Below are positions 1-7,316 of a stretch of DNA of 8,033 nt, in pieces. The stretch is from Bordetella parapertussis. GTDB lineage: Bacteria; Pseudomonadota; Gammaproteobacteria; Burkholderiales; Burkholderiaceae_C. The position numbers were made by a program, and so were the translations under genes. Position 1 is the stretch's first letter. Every line of letters begins with the position of its first letter. The stretch covers positions 1-8,033 of the forward strand of contig CAMDIP010000057.1 in assembly GCA_945899335.1 (NCBI GenBank). Reading direction: 5' to 3'. The notes beneath the pieces are model-generated. The model saw only the letters and a program-made list of their open reading frames with translations. It did not search any database and was not told the origin of the DNA.

Positions 1-1544
1 CCCTGGATTTTGATGTCCATTTGCAAAGCAGTGATGCCGTTGGTGGTGCCAGCCACTTTGAAGTCCATGTCGCCCAAATGATCTTCGTCACCCAAAATGT
101 CGGTCAACACAGCAAAGCGGTTGCCATCCTTGATCAGGCCCATGGCAATACCAGCCACATGCGCTTTCATGGGAACACCAGCGTCCATCATGGACAAGCA
201 ACCGCCACAGACGGAAGCCATGGAAGAAGAGCCGTTGGATTCGGTGATTTCAGACACCACACGCAAGGTGTAGGGAAATTCCTCTTTGGTGGGCAAACAA
301 GCTGCCAAAGCACGCTTAGCCAAACGGCCGTGGCCTACTTCGCGGCGCTTGGTGGAGCCCATGCGACCGACTTCGCCGGTAGCAAAGGGAGGCATGTTGT
401 AGTGGAACATGAAGCGGTCTTCAAACTCACCAGCCAGTGCGTCAATGCGTTGGGCATCACGTTCTGTGCCCAAGGTGGTGATGACCAAGGCCTGTGTTTC
501 GCCACGGGTGAACAAGGCTGAGCCATGGGTACGGGGCAACACACTGTTGCGGATTTCAATAGGACGCACAGTGCGGGTATCGCGTCCATCAATGCGAGGT
601 TCACCAGCCAAAATTTGGCTGCGAACAATACGCGCTTCGATATCAAACAACATGTTTTCCACTTTGACGCCGTCGAACTCGACACCATCCGCTTTCAAGC
701 CAGCCATGACCGCGGCATAAGCCTCGCGGCATGCTTGGGTGCGGCTTTGCTTGTTGCGGATTTGATAGGCCGCGCTGAGTTTGTCGTCGGCCAAAGCAGC
801 AACCTTGGCAATCAGGGGTTCGTCCTTGGCGGCTGCAGTCCACTCCCATACGGGTTTGCCTGCTTCACGCACAAGTTCATGGATAGCGTTGATGGCTACA
901 CGGCTTTGCTCGTGACCAAACACGACAGCGCCCAACATGATTTCTTCGGACAACTGAAGCGCTTCAGACTCGACCATCAGCACAGCGGCTTCGGTGCCAG
1001 CCACCACCAAATCCATGACGCTGTCTTTGCGCTGGGTTTGTCCAGGGTTTAACACGTATTCGCCATTGATATATCCCACACGGGCCGCGCCCATGGGGCC
1101 GTTGAAAGGGATACCAGAAATGGCCAAGGCGGCCGAGGTGCCGATCATGGCGGCGATGTCAGCGTCCACCTCAGGATTCAAAGAAACAGTGTGTATGACC
1201 ACATGCACTTCGTTGTAAAAACCTTCGGGGAACAGAGGACGGATGGGACGGTCAATCAGACGACTGGTGAGTGTTTCAAGTTCGCTAGGCTTGGCTTCGC
1301 GCTTGAAAAAACTGCCAGGTATTTTGCCGGCAGCGTAGGTTTTCTCGATGTAGTCAACGGTCAAAGGAAAGAAATCCTGACCCGCTTTGGCGCTTTTGGA
1401 AGCGACGACAGTAGCGAGTACGACGGTATCGTCAATAGTGACCAACACCGCTCCGCTGGCTTGGCGAGCAATTTCACCGGTTTCCATGGTGACCGTGTGC
1501 TGGCCCCACTGGAAAGTTTTGCTTACTTTGTTGAATAAGGACAT
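1..1544 (-). CDS. pnp: Polyribonucleotide nucleotidyltransferase (PNPase), 3' part missing at window edge
   Basis: PNPase is a trimeric cytoplasmic 3'-5' exoribonuclease. It degrades RNA by phosphorolysis, releasing nucleoside diphosphates, and often works in the RNA degradosome. The reverse strand is open from ATG at 1544 to the window edge: 514 complete codons plus two bases, of a usual 700 or more. Visible are the first RNase PH-like domain (about residues 10-145, with FFKRE at 79-83 and [15 protein letters not shown] at 95-109), the all-helical linker (about 240-315), and most of the second, catalytic RNase PH domain. That second domain holds FTRGETQ (345-351), SNGSSSMAS (436-444) and [11 protein letters not shown] (482-492). 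Asp486 and Asp492 match the E. coli metal-binding aspartates. The C-terminal KH and S1 domains lie outside the window. The start is supported by AGGA (1552-1555) seven bases upstream and by the family-typical N-terminus. The gene lies 198 bases downstream of rpsO in the same direction and is probably co-transcribed with it. It is cut by the window, not broken. Confidence 0.97.
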   Translation of the reverse strand, partial: MSLFNKVSKTFQWGQHTVTMETGEIARQASGAVLVTIDDTVVLATVVASKSAKAGQDFFPLTVDYIEKTYAAGKIPGSFFKREAKPSELETLTSRLIDRPIRPLFPEGFYNEVHVVIHTVSLNPEVDADIAAMIGTSAALAISGIPFNGPMGAARVGYINGEYVLNPGQTQRKDSVMDLVVAGTEAAVLMVESEALQLSEEIMLGAVVFGHEQSRVAINAIHELVREAGKPVWEWTAAAKDEPLIAKVAALADDKLSAAYQIRNKQSRTQACREAYAAVMAGLKADGVEFDGVKVENMLFDIEARIVRSQILAGEPRIDGRDTRTVRPIEIRNSVLPRTHGSALFTRGETQALVITTLGTERDAQRIDALAGEFEDRFMFHYNMPPFATGEVGRMGSTKRREVGHGRLAKRALAACLPTKEEFPYTLRVVSEITESNGSSSMASVCGGCLSMMDAGVPMKAHVAGIAMGLIKDGNRFAVLTDILGDEDHLGDMDFKVAGTTNGITALQMDIKIQ

Positions 1545-1567
1545 GTGTGATTCCTGAAAATAGGCGG

Positions 1568-1586
1568 GAAGTGAAGGCCACTTCAC
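1568..1586 (-). promoter_or_regulatory. Small stem-loop with two alternative pairings, just upstream of pnp
   Basis: Two mutually exclusive six-base-pair stems share the same bases. GAAGTG (1568-1573) can pair with CACTTC (1579-1584), or GTGAAG (1571-1576) can pair with CTTCAC (1581-1586). The element begins 23 bases upstream of the pnp start codon and 12 bases upstream of its ribosome binding site. The pairing is seen directly. A role in pnp translation control is inference, drawn only from its position in the rpsO-pnp spacer. It has no T tract, so it is not an intrinsic terminator. Confidence 0.35.
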
Positions 1587-1619
1587 CAAAGCCCAAAAAC
1601 ACTTATCAGACTACGATGC

Positions 1620-1649
1620 CATTCCAGAAAAATCGGTTCTTTTGGAATG
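1620..1649 (-). promoter_or_regulatory. rpsO-pnp spacer hairpin, candidate RNase III processing and pnp autoregulation site
   Basis: CATTCCA (1620-1626) pairs with TGGAATG (1643-1649). The stem continues through a G-T wobble, two A-T pairs, one A-C mismatch and two more A-T pairs to a four-base loop at 1633-1636, giving a stem of about 13 positions. No T tract follows on the reverse strand, so it does not resemble a terminator. In E. coli a long stem-loop roughly 75-80 bases upstream of pnp in the rpsO-pnp transcript is cut by RNase III, and PNPase then represses its own mRNA. Here the hairpin ends 75 bases before the pnp ATG. The structure is seen in the sequence; the function is inferred by analogy. 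The stem is shorter than the E. coli one. Confidence 0.5.
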
Positions 1650-1742
1650 ACACAGCTTCGATCTGCTTCAGAGTTTTTGTAAAGTTTTTCAATACTGCCA
1701 AGCCCTGAGCGTGAGAGCCCAAGACCTGGCTGAGATGAAAAA

Positions 1743-2006
1743 TTACTTGCGCAAACCCAGTTTGGCGATGAGCGATGTGTAGCGCTCGGCGTCTTTGGAT
1801 TTGAGGTAGTCGAGCAATTTGCGACGACGGCTGACCATGCGCAACAAGCCACGTCGGCCATGGTGGTCTTTGGCGTGGGTTTTGAAGTGAGGGGTCAGTT
1901 CATTGATGCGTGCAGTCAGGATGGCGACTTGCACTTCGGGACTGCCAGTATCGTTGGCGGAACGTGCATTGGCCTTTACGACCTCTGCTTTATTGAGAGT
2001 TGTCAT
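1743..2006 (-). CDS. rpsO: 30S ribosomal protein S15
   Basis: S15 is a primary-binding small-subunit protein. It binds the three-way junction of helices 20-22 in the 16S rRNA central domain and starts platform assembly. The 87-residue product has the usual family length and its typical signatures: [17 protein letters not shown] (about 19-35), [19 protein letters not shown] (about 37-55), then [12 protein letters not shown], ending [12 protein letters not shown] at 2006 is chosen because it gives the normal length and has TGGA about seven bases upstream. A TTG at 2018 would add four residues (MENT) but overlaps that ribosome binding site and is unlikely. The gene is followed in the same direction by pnp, the arrangement conserved across many bacteria. 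S15 often represses its own mRNA by binding a structured leader, and a possible leader hairpin is listed separately. Confidence 0.97.
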   Translation of the reverse strand: MTTLNKAEVVKANARSANDTGSPEVQVAILTARINELTPHFKTHAKDHHGRRGLLRMVSRRRKLLDYLKSKDAERYTSLIAKLGLRK

Positions 2007-2031
2007 GGTGTTTTCCAAAAAATTTGACGTG

Positions 2032-2059
2032 CGCCAACAGCCGGAAATGCCAGATGGCG
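2032..2059 (-). promoter_or_regulatory. Possible rpsO leader stem-loop (candidate S15 autoregulatory element)
   Basis: On the reverse strand CGCCA (2055-2059) pairs with TGGCG (2032-2036). Inside this, CTGG and CCGG can form a further four-pair helix with one G-T wobble, separated from the outer helix by a small internal loop. It lies 25 bases upstream of the rpsO ATG. Autoregulation by S15 through leader RNA is established in E. coli and several other bacteria, but the structures differ between lineages. The pairing is visible but short, and the function is inference only. Confidence 0.3.
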
Positions 2060-2093
2060 TGAACTTAATACCCCTAAAGGCCTAAGCCAAAAG

Positions 2094-2099
2094 ATTATA
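2094..2099 (-). promoter_or_regulatory. Possible -10 box of an rpsO promoter
   Basis: The reverse strand carries a perfect TATAAT that contains the TAA stop codon of the upstream aminotransferase gene. It lies 87 bases upstream of the rpsO start, which would leave a leader of roughly 80 bases. The hexamer 17 bases further upstream (GCTAGA) is a poor -35 match, and there is no extended -10 TG. This could be a real weak or activator-dependent promoter, or a chance match in AT-rich sequence at a gene end. Confidence 0.3.
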
Positions 2100-3300
2100 G
2101 CTTGGATAACCAGCTATCTAGCCGCTCAGCCCCTAAGCGCAATCTGTCAAGTTCTTTGGAAGCAAAACACCAGCGAAGCCAACCTTGCGCCTCTGAGGCA
2201 AAAGCGCTTCCAGGGGCCAAGCCCAGGCCCGCCTCTTGAACCAAACGTTTGGCAATTTGAAAGTCATCCATACCTTCAGGTAAACGCAAAAACAGGTACA
2301 TGCCACCATCTGGCAATGCAAATTCAAGTTGGTCAACACCTTTTAAAGCATCTGCCAAGGTATCGCGACAAAGGCGCAAGTGGGAAACAACGCGGGGGGT
2401 AACCTCCTCTGCCCGCTTTAAAGCCACCAAGCCTGCACGTTGAACAAACACTGAAGCGCAAGAGGTGTTGAATTCAATCAATTTGCCCATGTGCTCCGTC
2501 ATCTCTGGCGGCATGACCAACCACCCCAAGCGCCAGCCTGTCATCAAAAAACTTTTGGAGAAACTGTGTGCCACCACTAGTCTGTCGTCAGTTTGCGCAA
2601 TATCTAAAAAACTGGGTGCACAATGGTTTTGGCTGTCCAAGAAATAAAGACTCTCGTAGACCTCGTCCGCCAAAATCCAAGTTCCTGTGCTTCGGCATTT
2701 CTCCAAAATAGCTTGCTGTTCTTGTCGATTCAAGGTCCAACCCGTCGGGTTGTTGGGGGAGTTGAGCACCAGTAAGCGCGTATCCGCTGTAATGCTGTTC
2801 AATAGTTTTTCAAGTGGTAGCTCCCACCGACCCTTGGTGGGCTCAAGGCTCAAGGTTCGCAATTGGGCACCCAAAATCTGCGGCTGAGCCGTCAAATTGG
2901 GCCAAACAGGTGTGATCACCAAGACCTCATCCCCCGCATCAACCAAAGCCTGCATCGCCAACATCAAGGCATTGACACCGCCAGAGGTGACCGCAATGCG
3001 GTGACTGCCGATGCCAAGACGATGTCGCTTGACCATCTCTGCCGAGATCGATTCACGTAACTCAGGAAGCCCTAAGTTATGGGCGTAAAAAGTCTCACCT
3101 GCTTGCAAAGAATCGATGGCGGCTTGGCGAATAAAGTCAGGCGTGACCTCGTCGCTTTCACCAAACCAAAAAGCCAAAACATCGCTTCTACCTAGGCCTG
3201 CATTGGCGAGCTCTCGGATTTTGGAGGCTTGAAGTTGCTGAATGGCTTGTCGCATGGATGGGTTAATTCGAAAAAGATCTATATCTGCGTCAGTGGCCAA
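2095..3300 (-). CDS. PLP-dependent class I/II aminotransferase, substrate unknown
   Basis: This is a fold-type I pyridoxal-phosphate aminotransferase (AspC/COG0436-like), a cytoplasmic enzyme moving amino groups between amino acids and 2-oxo acids. Numbered from the TTG at 3300 (401 residues), the visible signatures are [14 protein letters not shown] (45-58), the glycine loop TSGGVNAL (105-112), NSPNNPTG with Asn184 (180-187), ADEVY with Asp212 (211-215), SFSKS with the Schiff-base Lys249 (246-250), TGWRLGW (254-260) and Arg376, the likely substrate-carboxylate arginine. The sequence does not identify the substrate. The start is uncertain. TTG 3300 overlaps the end of tsaD by 22 bases and keeps an FRINP segment that I believe is shared by relatives. 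The first ATG is at 3255, 23 bases past the tsaD stop, and would give 386 residues. Neither has a convincing ribosome binding site. The gene sits between tsaD and rpsO in one direction and may be co-transcribed with tsaD. Confidence 0.9.
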   Translation of the reverse strand: MATDADIDLFRINPSMRQAIQQLQASKIRELANAGLGRSDVLAFWFGESDEVTPDFIRQAAIDSLQAGETFYAHNLGLPELRESISAEMVKRHRLGIGSHRIAVTSGGVNALMLAMQALVDAGDEVLVITPVWPNLTAQPQILGAQLRTLSLEPTKGRWELPLEKLLNSITADTRLLVLNSPNNPTGWTLNRQEQQAILEKCRSTGTWILADEVYESLYFLDSQNHCAPSFLDIAQTDDRLVVAHSFSKSFLMTGWRLGWLVMPPEMTEHMGKLIEFNTSCASVFVQRAGLVALKRAEEVTPRVVSHLRLCRDTLADALKGVDQLEFALPDGGMYLFLRLPEGMDDFQIAKRLVQEAGLGLAPGSAFASEAQGWLRWCFASKELDRLRLGAERLDSWLSKL

Positions 3301-4310
3301 CGCGGCAGAACATCAAAAGCATAGGAGGTATGTGCTTGCTCAATGCCTTGTTGCAAACGCATGCCAGCGGCCATGGCAATCATCGCGCCATTGTCCGTAC
3401 ACCACTCTGCATCAGGGTAATGCACCGTTGCACCCAAGCGCTGCACCGAGGTGGTCAGCTGCGCTCGCAAAGCTCGATTTGCACCCACACCACCGGCGAC
3501 CACCAAACGGTTGATGCCCGTTTGAGTCAAGGCACGTAAAGATTTTTTGACCAGCACATCCACAATGGCGGCCTGCGTGGAGGCTGCAATATCGGCGCGG
3601 TGCTGAGGTAATTGATCACCAGACTTTTTGCATTGGGTCAGCACTGCGGTCTTGAGCCCTGCAAATGAAAAATCTAAATTAGGTTGATGCAGCAAGGGGC
3701 GTGGAAAGGCATAAGCATCCGCGCTACCTTGGGTTGCCAAAGCGGCCAAAGCAGGGCCACCCGGATAACCCAAGCCAAGCAATTTAGCCGATTTGTCAAA
3801 CGCTTCTCCAGCTGCGTCATCGATGGTTTCGCCCAATAACTCGTAATGCCCAAGTGACTTGACCCTCATCAGTTGCGTGTGTCCTCCTGACACCAACAAA
3901 GCCACAAAAGGAAACTGAGGGGGGTCCTCGCTAAGAAATGGAGACAACAAATGACCCTCTAAATGATGGATCCCCATCACAGGCCTGCCCAAGCTGGCAG
4001 CCAAAGCACAGGCTGAGGCTGCACCTACCAACAAAGCACCGGCAAGGCCTGGACCGCGGGTGTAGGCAACCACATCAATATCAGACAAAATTTGCTGGGC
4101 TGAAGCCATCACCTGCTCAACCAATGGAACCAGGCGGCGGATATGGTCTCGGCTTGCTAACTCAGGAACCACCCCGCCATAGGCCTCGTGCATCGCTGCT
4201 TGGGTGTGCAAATGCTGCGCCAACAGTTGCGGCCAAGCTGTCCCTTCACCGGTGCGGACCAAGGCCACCCCAGTTTCATCGCAAGACGATTCAATCCCTA
4301 ATATCAACAT
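3279..4310 (-). CDS. tsaD: tRNA N6-adenosine threonylcarbamoyltransferase TsaD
   Basis: TsaD (Kae1/YgjD family) works with TsaB and TsaE. It transfers the threonylcarbamoyl group from TC-AMP, made by TsaC, to A37 of tRNAs that read ANN codons, forming t6A. The 343-residue product matches the family length and begins with the typical [14 protein letters not shown]. Further signatures are [12 protein letters not shown] (49-60), [14 protein letters not shown] (83-96), the metal-binding HLEGH with His116 and His120, [10 protein letters not shown] (138-147), [19 protein letters not shown] (168-186), [12 protein letters not shown] (271-282), and CTDNGAMIA with the third metal ligand Asp306. ATG 4310 is chosen because it begins the conserved ASKHA fold; an upstream in-frame TTG (4373) would add 21 unrelated residues. 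No strong ribosome binding site is visible. It is divergent from ybiB, and its last codons overlap the probable start of the aminotransferase. TsaB, TsaC and TsaE are not in this window. Confidence 0.97.
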   Translation of the reverse strand: MLILGIESSCDETGVALVRTGEGTAWPQLLAQHLHTQAAMHEAYGGVVPELASRDHIRRLVPLVEQVMASAQQILSDIDVVAYTRGPGLAGALLVGAASACALAASLGRPVMGIHHLEGHLLSPFLSEDPPQFPFVALLVSGGHTQLMRVKSLGHYELLGETIDDAAGEAFDKSAKLLGLGYPGGPALAALATQGSADAYAFPRPLLHQPNLDFSFAGLKTAVLTQCKKSGDQLPQHRADIAASTQAAIVDVLVKKSLRALTQTGINRLVVAGGVGANRALRAQLTTSVQRLGATVHYPDAEWCTDNGAMIAMAAGMRLQQGIEQAHTSYAFDVLPRWPLTQI

Positions 4311-4381
4311 GGCGCAGAGTTTAGCGGTGCTTGATTCAATACATAACTGCAAGTCATTTAACTTATCAGACAATATCAGCC
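4311..4381. other. Divergent intergenic region between tsaD and ybiB
   Basis: These 71 AT-rich bases separate two outward-facing genes and should hold the start signals for both blocks. I looked for sigma-70 pairs on each strand. TTGATT (4331-4336, plus) and TTGTCT (4368-4373, minus) resemble -35 boxes, but neither has a good -10 at 16-18 bases. No clear ribosome binding site precedes either ATG. The promoters therefore cannot be placed from sequence alone, and no operator palindrome stands out. Confidence 0.5.
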
Positions 4382-5320
4382 ATGAGCATTGCGCATTTCA
4401 TTCGGGAAATTGGACGAGGCAAAGAAGGGGCAAGGAATTTGTCTCGTGAGCAGGCTTGTGAAGTCATGACACAAGTGTTGCTGGGCTCTGTTGACCCTTT
4501 AGCCTTAGGTGCTTTTTGTATTGCCATGCGCATCAAAGGCGAAACCCCTGAAGAAATGCTGGGTTTTCTTGATGCTGTTCATGCGCAACTGCAAGTATTT
4601 ACCAATGCCGAGCTTCAACCGGTTGTTGTTTTGCCAAGCTACAACGGCTCCAGAAGGCTCCCATTGCTCACGCCTTTGCTGGCAAAACTTTTGGCCAACA
4701 GGGGGCATGCGGTTCTGATCCACGGCACGCATACTGAGGACTCACGTGTATCCACGCAAGAGGTCTTATCCGCTTTGGGGATTGAACCCACGACAACGAC
4801 CCAAGCCATTGCCAAAGGTAAAGTGGTTTTTGCACCAACACGATTGTTGTGCCAAGGTATTTGGTCACTTCTGCAAGTTCGGCGTCAAACGGGGTTGCGC
4901 AATTCAGCCCACAGTCTGGTTAAGTTGATGAACCCTGTCATAGGTACTAGCATTCAAGTAGCCAGCTACACCCATCCGGAATATGCTTTATCAATGCAAG
5001 CAACCCTTGAAGGTTTGAAAGCCAATGCCATGCTGCTGCGCGGCACTGAGGGAGAGCCTGTGGCTGACCCTCGAAAAATGCCCAGTATGCGTTGCTTCAT
5101 TAAAGGACAGGCTCTTTCGCAACTCGATATTGCACCTCACACTGCGCATGAAACCGTCAACATGCCCCTGGGCATGAATGCAAAGCAAACAGCTGAATTC
5201 ATTGATGCCATGATTCAAGGACGCAAGCCTGTTCCACCGTCTATAGAAGCGCAAGCAGAACTCATTTCTCGTTTGTCCTTGGCTTGTATGGATAAAAGTG
5301 TTAGAAACGACACACCATGA
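4382..5320 (+). CDS. ybiB: YbiB-like DNA-binding protein (TrpD2 family, anthranilate phosphoribosyltransferase fold)
   Basis: This 312-residue protein resembles YbiB/TrpD2, which shares the nucleoside-phosphoribosyltransferase fold of TrpD (helical N-terminal domain, then alpha/beta domain). E. coli YbiB was reported as a DNA-binding protein under SOS (LexA) control and is not a tryptophan enzyme. The TrpD glycine-rich GTGGD loop is replaced by [11 protein letters not shown] (84-94), typical of the YbiB branch. Retained or family-like motifs are [13 protein letters not shown] (173-185), YTHPEY (196-201), [17 protein letters not shown] (218-234) and the N-terminal [19 protein letters not shown] (7-25). 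ATG 4382 is preferred over an upstream TTG (4331), which would add 17 residues of no family resemblance; no strong ribosome binding site is seen. Its TGA overlaps the cobA ATG (ATGA), so the two are probably translationally coupled. The biological role is unknown. Annotation as TrpD proper would be wrong, since the PRPP-binding loop is absent. Confidence 0.85.
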   Translation: MSIAHFIREIGRGKEGARNLSREQACEVMTQVLLGSVDPLALGAFCIAMRIKGETPEEMLGFLDAVHAQLQVFTNAELQPVVVLPSYNGSRRLPLLTPLLAKLLANRGHAVLIHGTHTEDSRVSTQEVLSALGIEPTTTTQAIAKGKVVFAPTRLLCQGIWSLLQVRRQTGLRNSAHSLVKLMNPVIGTSIQVASYTHPEYALSMQATLEGLKANAMLLRGTEGEPVADPRKMPSMRCFIKGQALSQLDIAPHTAHETVNMPLGMNAKQTAEFIDAMIQGRKPVPPSIEAQAELISRLSLACMDKSVRNDTP

Positions 5321-6129
5321 GAAAAGCATCTCCCTCTGTATTTGTGACGCTGGTTGGCGCAGGGCCTGGCGACCCCGACCTCTTGACGCTCAAAGCGGTC
5401 AAAGCGCTGCAACAAGCAACCGTCATTTTGGTTGACGACTTGGTCCACCCCGATGTTTTGCAACATGCCCCTGAGCAAGCACGTATTGTTCATGTAGGCA
5501 AGCGTGGCGGTTGTCAATCGACACCACAAGCCTTCATCGAAAAATTGATGGTTCAAGAGGCTTTGGCAGGCGAAACCGTGGTCAGACTCAAAGGAGGAGA
5601 CCCCTTGCTGTTTGGTCGGGCTGGAGAAGAAATTGCTTATCTTCAGTCTCAGAGCGTGGGCATCCAAGTGATCAACGGCGTCACCGCGGGGCTTGCAGCC
5701 GTCAACAGCTTGGGGATATCTTTAACGCATCGACAGTTTGCGCATGGTGCAGTCATGGTCACTGGGCACTCGCCCTCAAGCCACTCAAATACACCTCCTG
5801 TGAACTGGGAGCTTCTAGGTCACACCGCGCATACTTGCCGTTTGACACTGGTCATTTACATGGGCATGACAAGTTCACAAGAGTTACAAACAGCCTTGTT
5901 GAAAGCCATGCCCCCCGACACGCCCATCGCAGTGGTGCAAAACGCCAGCACACAACATCAGCGCAGCGTGATCGGCCAACTTCAGGCCTTGCATTCATTG
6001 ATTGAATCGTCTGAAATGACAAGTCCTTCCATTATTTTGATTGGCGATGTTCTGAATATTCTTACTGGGTTGCGCAATGAACAATCAAATTTTCATGAAG
6101 CCTACGCCATTGCCCTCCCAGGCGCTTGA
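5317..6129 (+). CDS. cobA: Uroporphyrinogen-III C-methyltransferase (SUMT)
   Basis: SUMT uses two S-adenosylmethionines to methylate uroporphyrinogen III at C2 and C7, giving precorrin-2. This is the branch point to siroheme (sulfite and nitrite reductases) and cobalamin. The 270-residue protein is a stand-alone tetrapyrrole methylase without the CysG dehydrogenase/ferrochelatase domain, so another enzyme must complete siroheme. Signatures are VTLVGAGPGDPDLLTLKAVK (10-29), the SAM-site motif VVRLKGGDPLLFGRAGEE (88-105), VINGVTAGLAAVNSLGISLTHR (118-139) and VMVTGH (146-151). The common GIPLTHR reads GISLTHR here, a modest change seen in a conserved loop. The start ATG overlaps the ybiB stop in ATGA, supporting both the start and translational coupling. 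Its TGA (6127-6129) is followed 41 bases later by prfB, with no terminator between them. I use cobA in the SUMT sense; some annotations call such genes sumT or cysG-like. Confidence 0.95.
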   Translation: MRKASPSVFVTLVGAGPGDPDLLTLKAVKALQQATVILVDDLVHPDVLQHAPEQARIVHVGKRGGCQSTPQAFIEKLMVQEALAGETVVRLKGGDPLLFGRAGEEIAYLQSQSVGIQVINGVTAGLAAVNSLGISLTHRQFAHGAVMVTGHSPSSHSNTPPVNWELLGHTAHTCRLTLVIYMGMTSSQELQTALLKAMPPDTPIAVVQNASTQHQRSVIGQLQALHSLIESSEMTSPSIILIGDVLNILTGLRNEQSNFHEAYAIALPGA

Positions 6130-6170
6130 TGGACAGAGGATAATCAAGCCTTTAGACATTGGACATCGAC

Positions 6171-7275
6171 ATGGAAGCAGAACGCATCAACAACATTGGT
6201 AACTTGCTTAACGATTTGCAAGCGCGAACAATTGATCTTCGGGGGTATCTTTGACTTCGATGCGAAATCTGAACGACTGAGAACGGTTAACGCATCACTT
6301 GAAGACCCAAGCGTTTGGAACGATCCCAAAAAAGCGCAAGAACTGGGCAAAGAAAAAAAGTCTCTTGACGATATTGTGCTGTCCATTGGCCGCCTGGGCC
6401 ATGAAATCGATGACAACACTGAGTTGTTTGACATGAGCAAGTCTGACAACGATGAGTCAGGCCTGCTGACCATAGAAGAAGACACACAGCGGATCTTGGC
6501 TGAAGTGGAAAAACTCGAATTTCGACGCATGTTCAACAACCCCGCCGATCCGCTGAATGCATTTCTTGACATTCAATCTGGCGCTGGTGGTACAGAGGCC
6601 TGCGACTGGGCAAGCATGCTTTTGCGCCAATACTTGAAATACGCAGAACGCAAAGGATTCAAGGCGACATTGGAAGACGAGTCGCCAGGTGACGTCGCGG
6701 GCATCAAAGGCGCCACCCTGAAAATTGAGGGTGAATACGCTTTTGGTTTATTGCGAACGGAAACAGGTGTGCATCGCTTGGTTCGCAAATCTCCGTTCGA
6801 CTCTGCAGGTGGACGTCACACGAGTTTTGCCAGCGTGTTTGTCTACCCTGAAGTGGACGACTCCATTGAAATAGACATCAACCCCGCCGATGTGCGAACC
6901 GACACCTTTCGCGCCAGTGGTGCTGGTGGACAACACATCAATAAAACCGACTCTGCAGTTCGCTTAACCCATATTCCTACCGGCATCGTCGTTCAGTGCC
7001 AAGACGGAAGAAGCCAACACAGTAACCGCGATGTGGCATGGAAACGTTTACGTTCCCGCCTGTATGACTTTGAAATGCGAAAGCGCATGGAAGCCCAACA
7101 AAAACTTGAAGACACCAAAACCGATGTTGGCTGGGGACACCAAATCCGAAGCTATGTGCTTGACCAAAGCCGCATCAAAGATTTGCGCACCAATGTTGAA
7201 ATCAGCAATACCCAGAAAGTGCTTGATGGCGACTTAGACGCTTTTATTGAAGCCTCTCTCAAACAAGGTGTTTGA
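6171..7275 (+). CDS. prfB: Peptide chain release factor 2 (RF2), made by programmed +1 frameshift
   Basis: RF2 recognises UGA and UAA in the ribosomal A site and triggers peptide release. Frame zero starts at ATG 6171 (GGA at 6161-6163, seven bases upstream) and reads 27 codons, ending RGYL, to an in-frame TGA at 6252-6254. Skipping T6252 continues at GAC 6253 and gives DFDAKSERL and 340 residues in all after the shift, for a 367-residue protein, close to the E. coli length of 365. It carries the stop-codon-reading SPF tripeptide (207-209) and the catalytic [16 protein letters not shown], with GGQ at 252-254. The position equivalent to E. coli 246 is Ala, as in most bacteria, not the Thr of E. 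coli K-12. A caller ignoring the shift would mis-start this gene at GTG/ATG-like codons near 6196. The CDS should be joined as 6171-6251 and 6253-7275. It is not followed by lysS, its frequent neighbour. Confidence 0.98.
6241..6255 (+). promoter_or_regulatory. prfB programmed +1 ribosomal frameshift site
   Basis: The elements of the classical site are all present. A GGGGG tract (6241-6245) acts as an internal Shine-Dalgarno sequence. The TAT spacer (6246-6248) sets three bases between it and the CTT slippery codon (6249-6251). The in-frame TGA (6252-6254) is followed by C (6255), the poor termination context. The one difference from the E. coli site is C in place of A just before the five Gs. 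When RF2 is scarce the ribosome pauses at UGA and slips from CUU to UUU. When RF2 is plentiful it stops after 27 residues. This autoregulation is established for E. coli and widely conserved. Confidence 0.97.
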
Positions 7276-7316
7276 TGCTTCACCTCGAACCTAACGAAGC
7301 AGCCCCCATATGAATC

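Noticed and set aside
21..1538. Long plus-strand open frames (21-521, 525-1052, 1191-1538)
   Set aside because: They lie antisense to pnp, whose protein is unmistakable. The translations show no recognisable domain and look like codon-bias shadows.
1..1544. pnp as a truncated pseudogene
   Set aside because: No internal stop or frameshift is seen over 514 codons. The missing 3' part is simply beyond the window edge.
2007..2018. TTG start for S15 giving 91 residues
   Set aside because: It would cover the ribosome binding site of ATG 2006 and exceed the usual family length; MENT has no family support.
4311..4373. Upstream TTG extension of tsaD (21 extra residues)
   Set aside because: The TsaD fold begins at [14 protein letters not shown]. 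The extension has no resemblance to the family and would run through the divergent promoter region.
4331..4381. Upstream TTG extension of ybiB (17 extra residues)
   Set aside because: It would cross most of the divergent spacer and adds unrelated residues; ATG 4382 begins the family-like N-terminus.
6129..6143. Mini-ORF ATG-GAC-AGA-GGA-TAA overlapping the cobA stop, upstream of prfB
   Set aside because: Four codons with no ribosome binding site. It is most likely a chance ATG formed by the cobA stop, and prfB control is explained by its frameshift.
6196..6252. Single-frame RF2 starting near 6196
   Set aside because: The residues before DFDAK in that frame do not match RF2, whereas frame zero from 6171 does, up to the programmed TGA.
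7276..7301. TGCTTC/GAAGCA hairpin after prfB as a terminator
   Set aside because: Only six pairs, a 14-base loop and no T tract; it is followed by a C-rich stretch.
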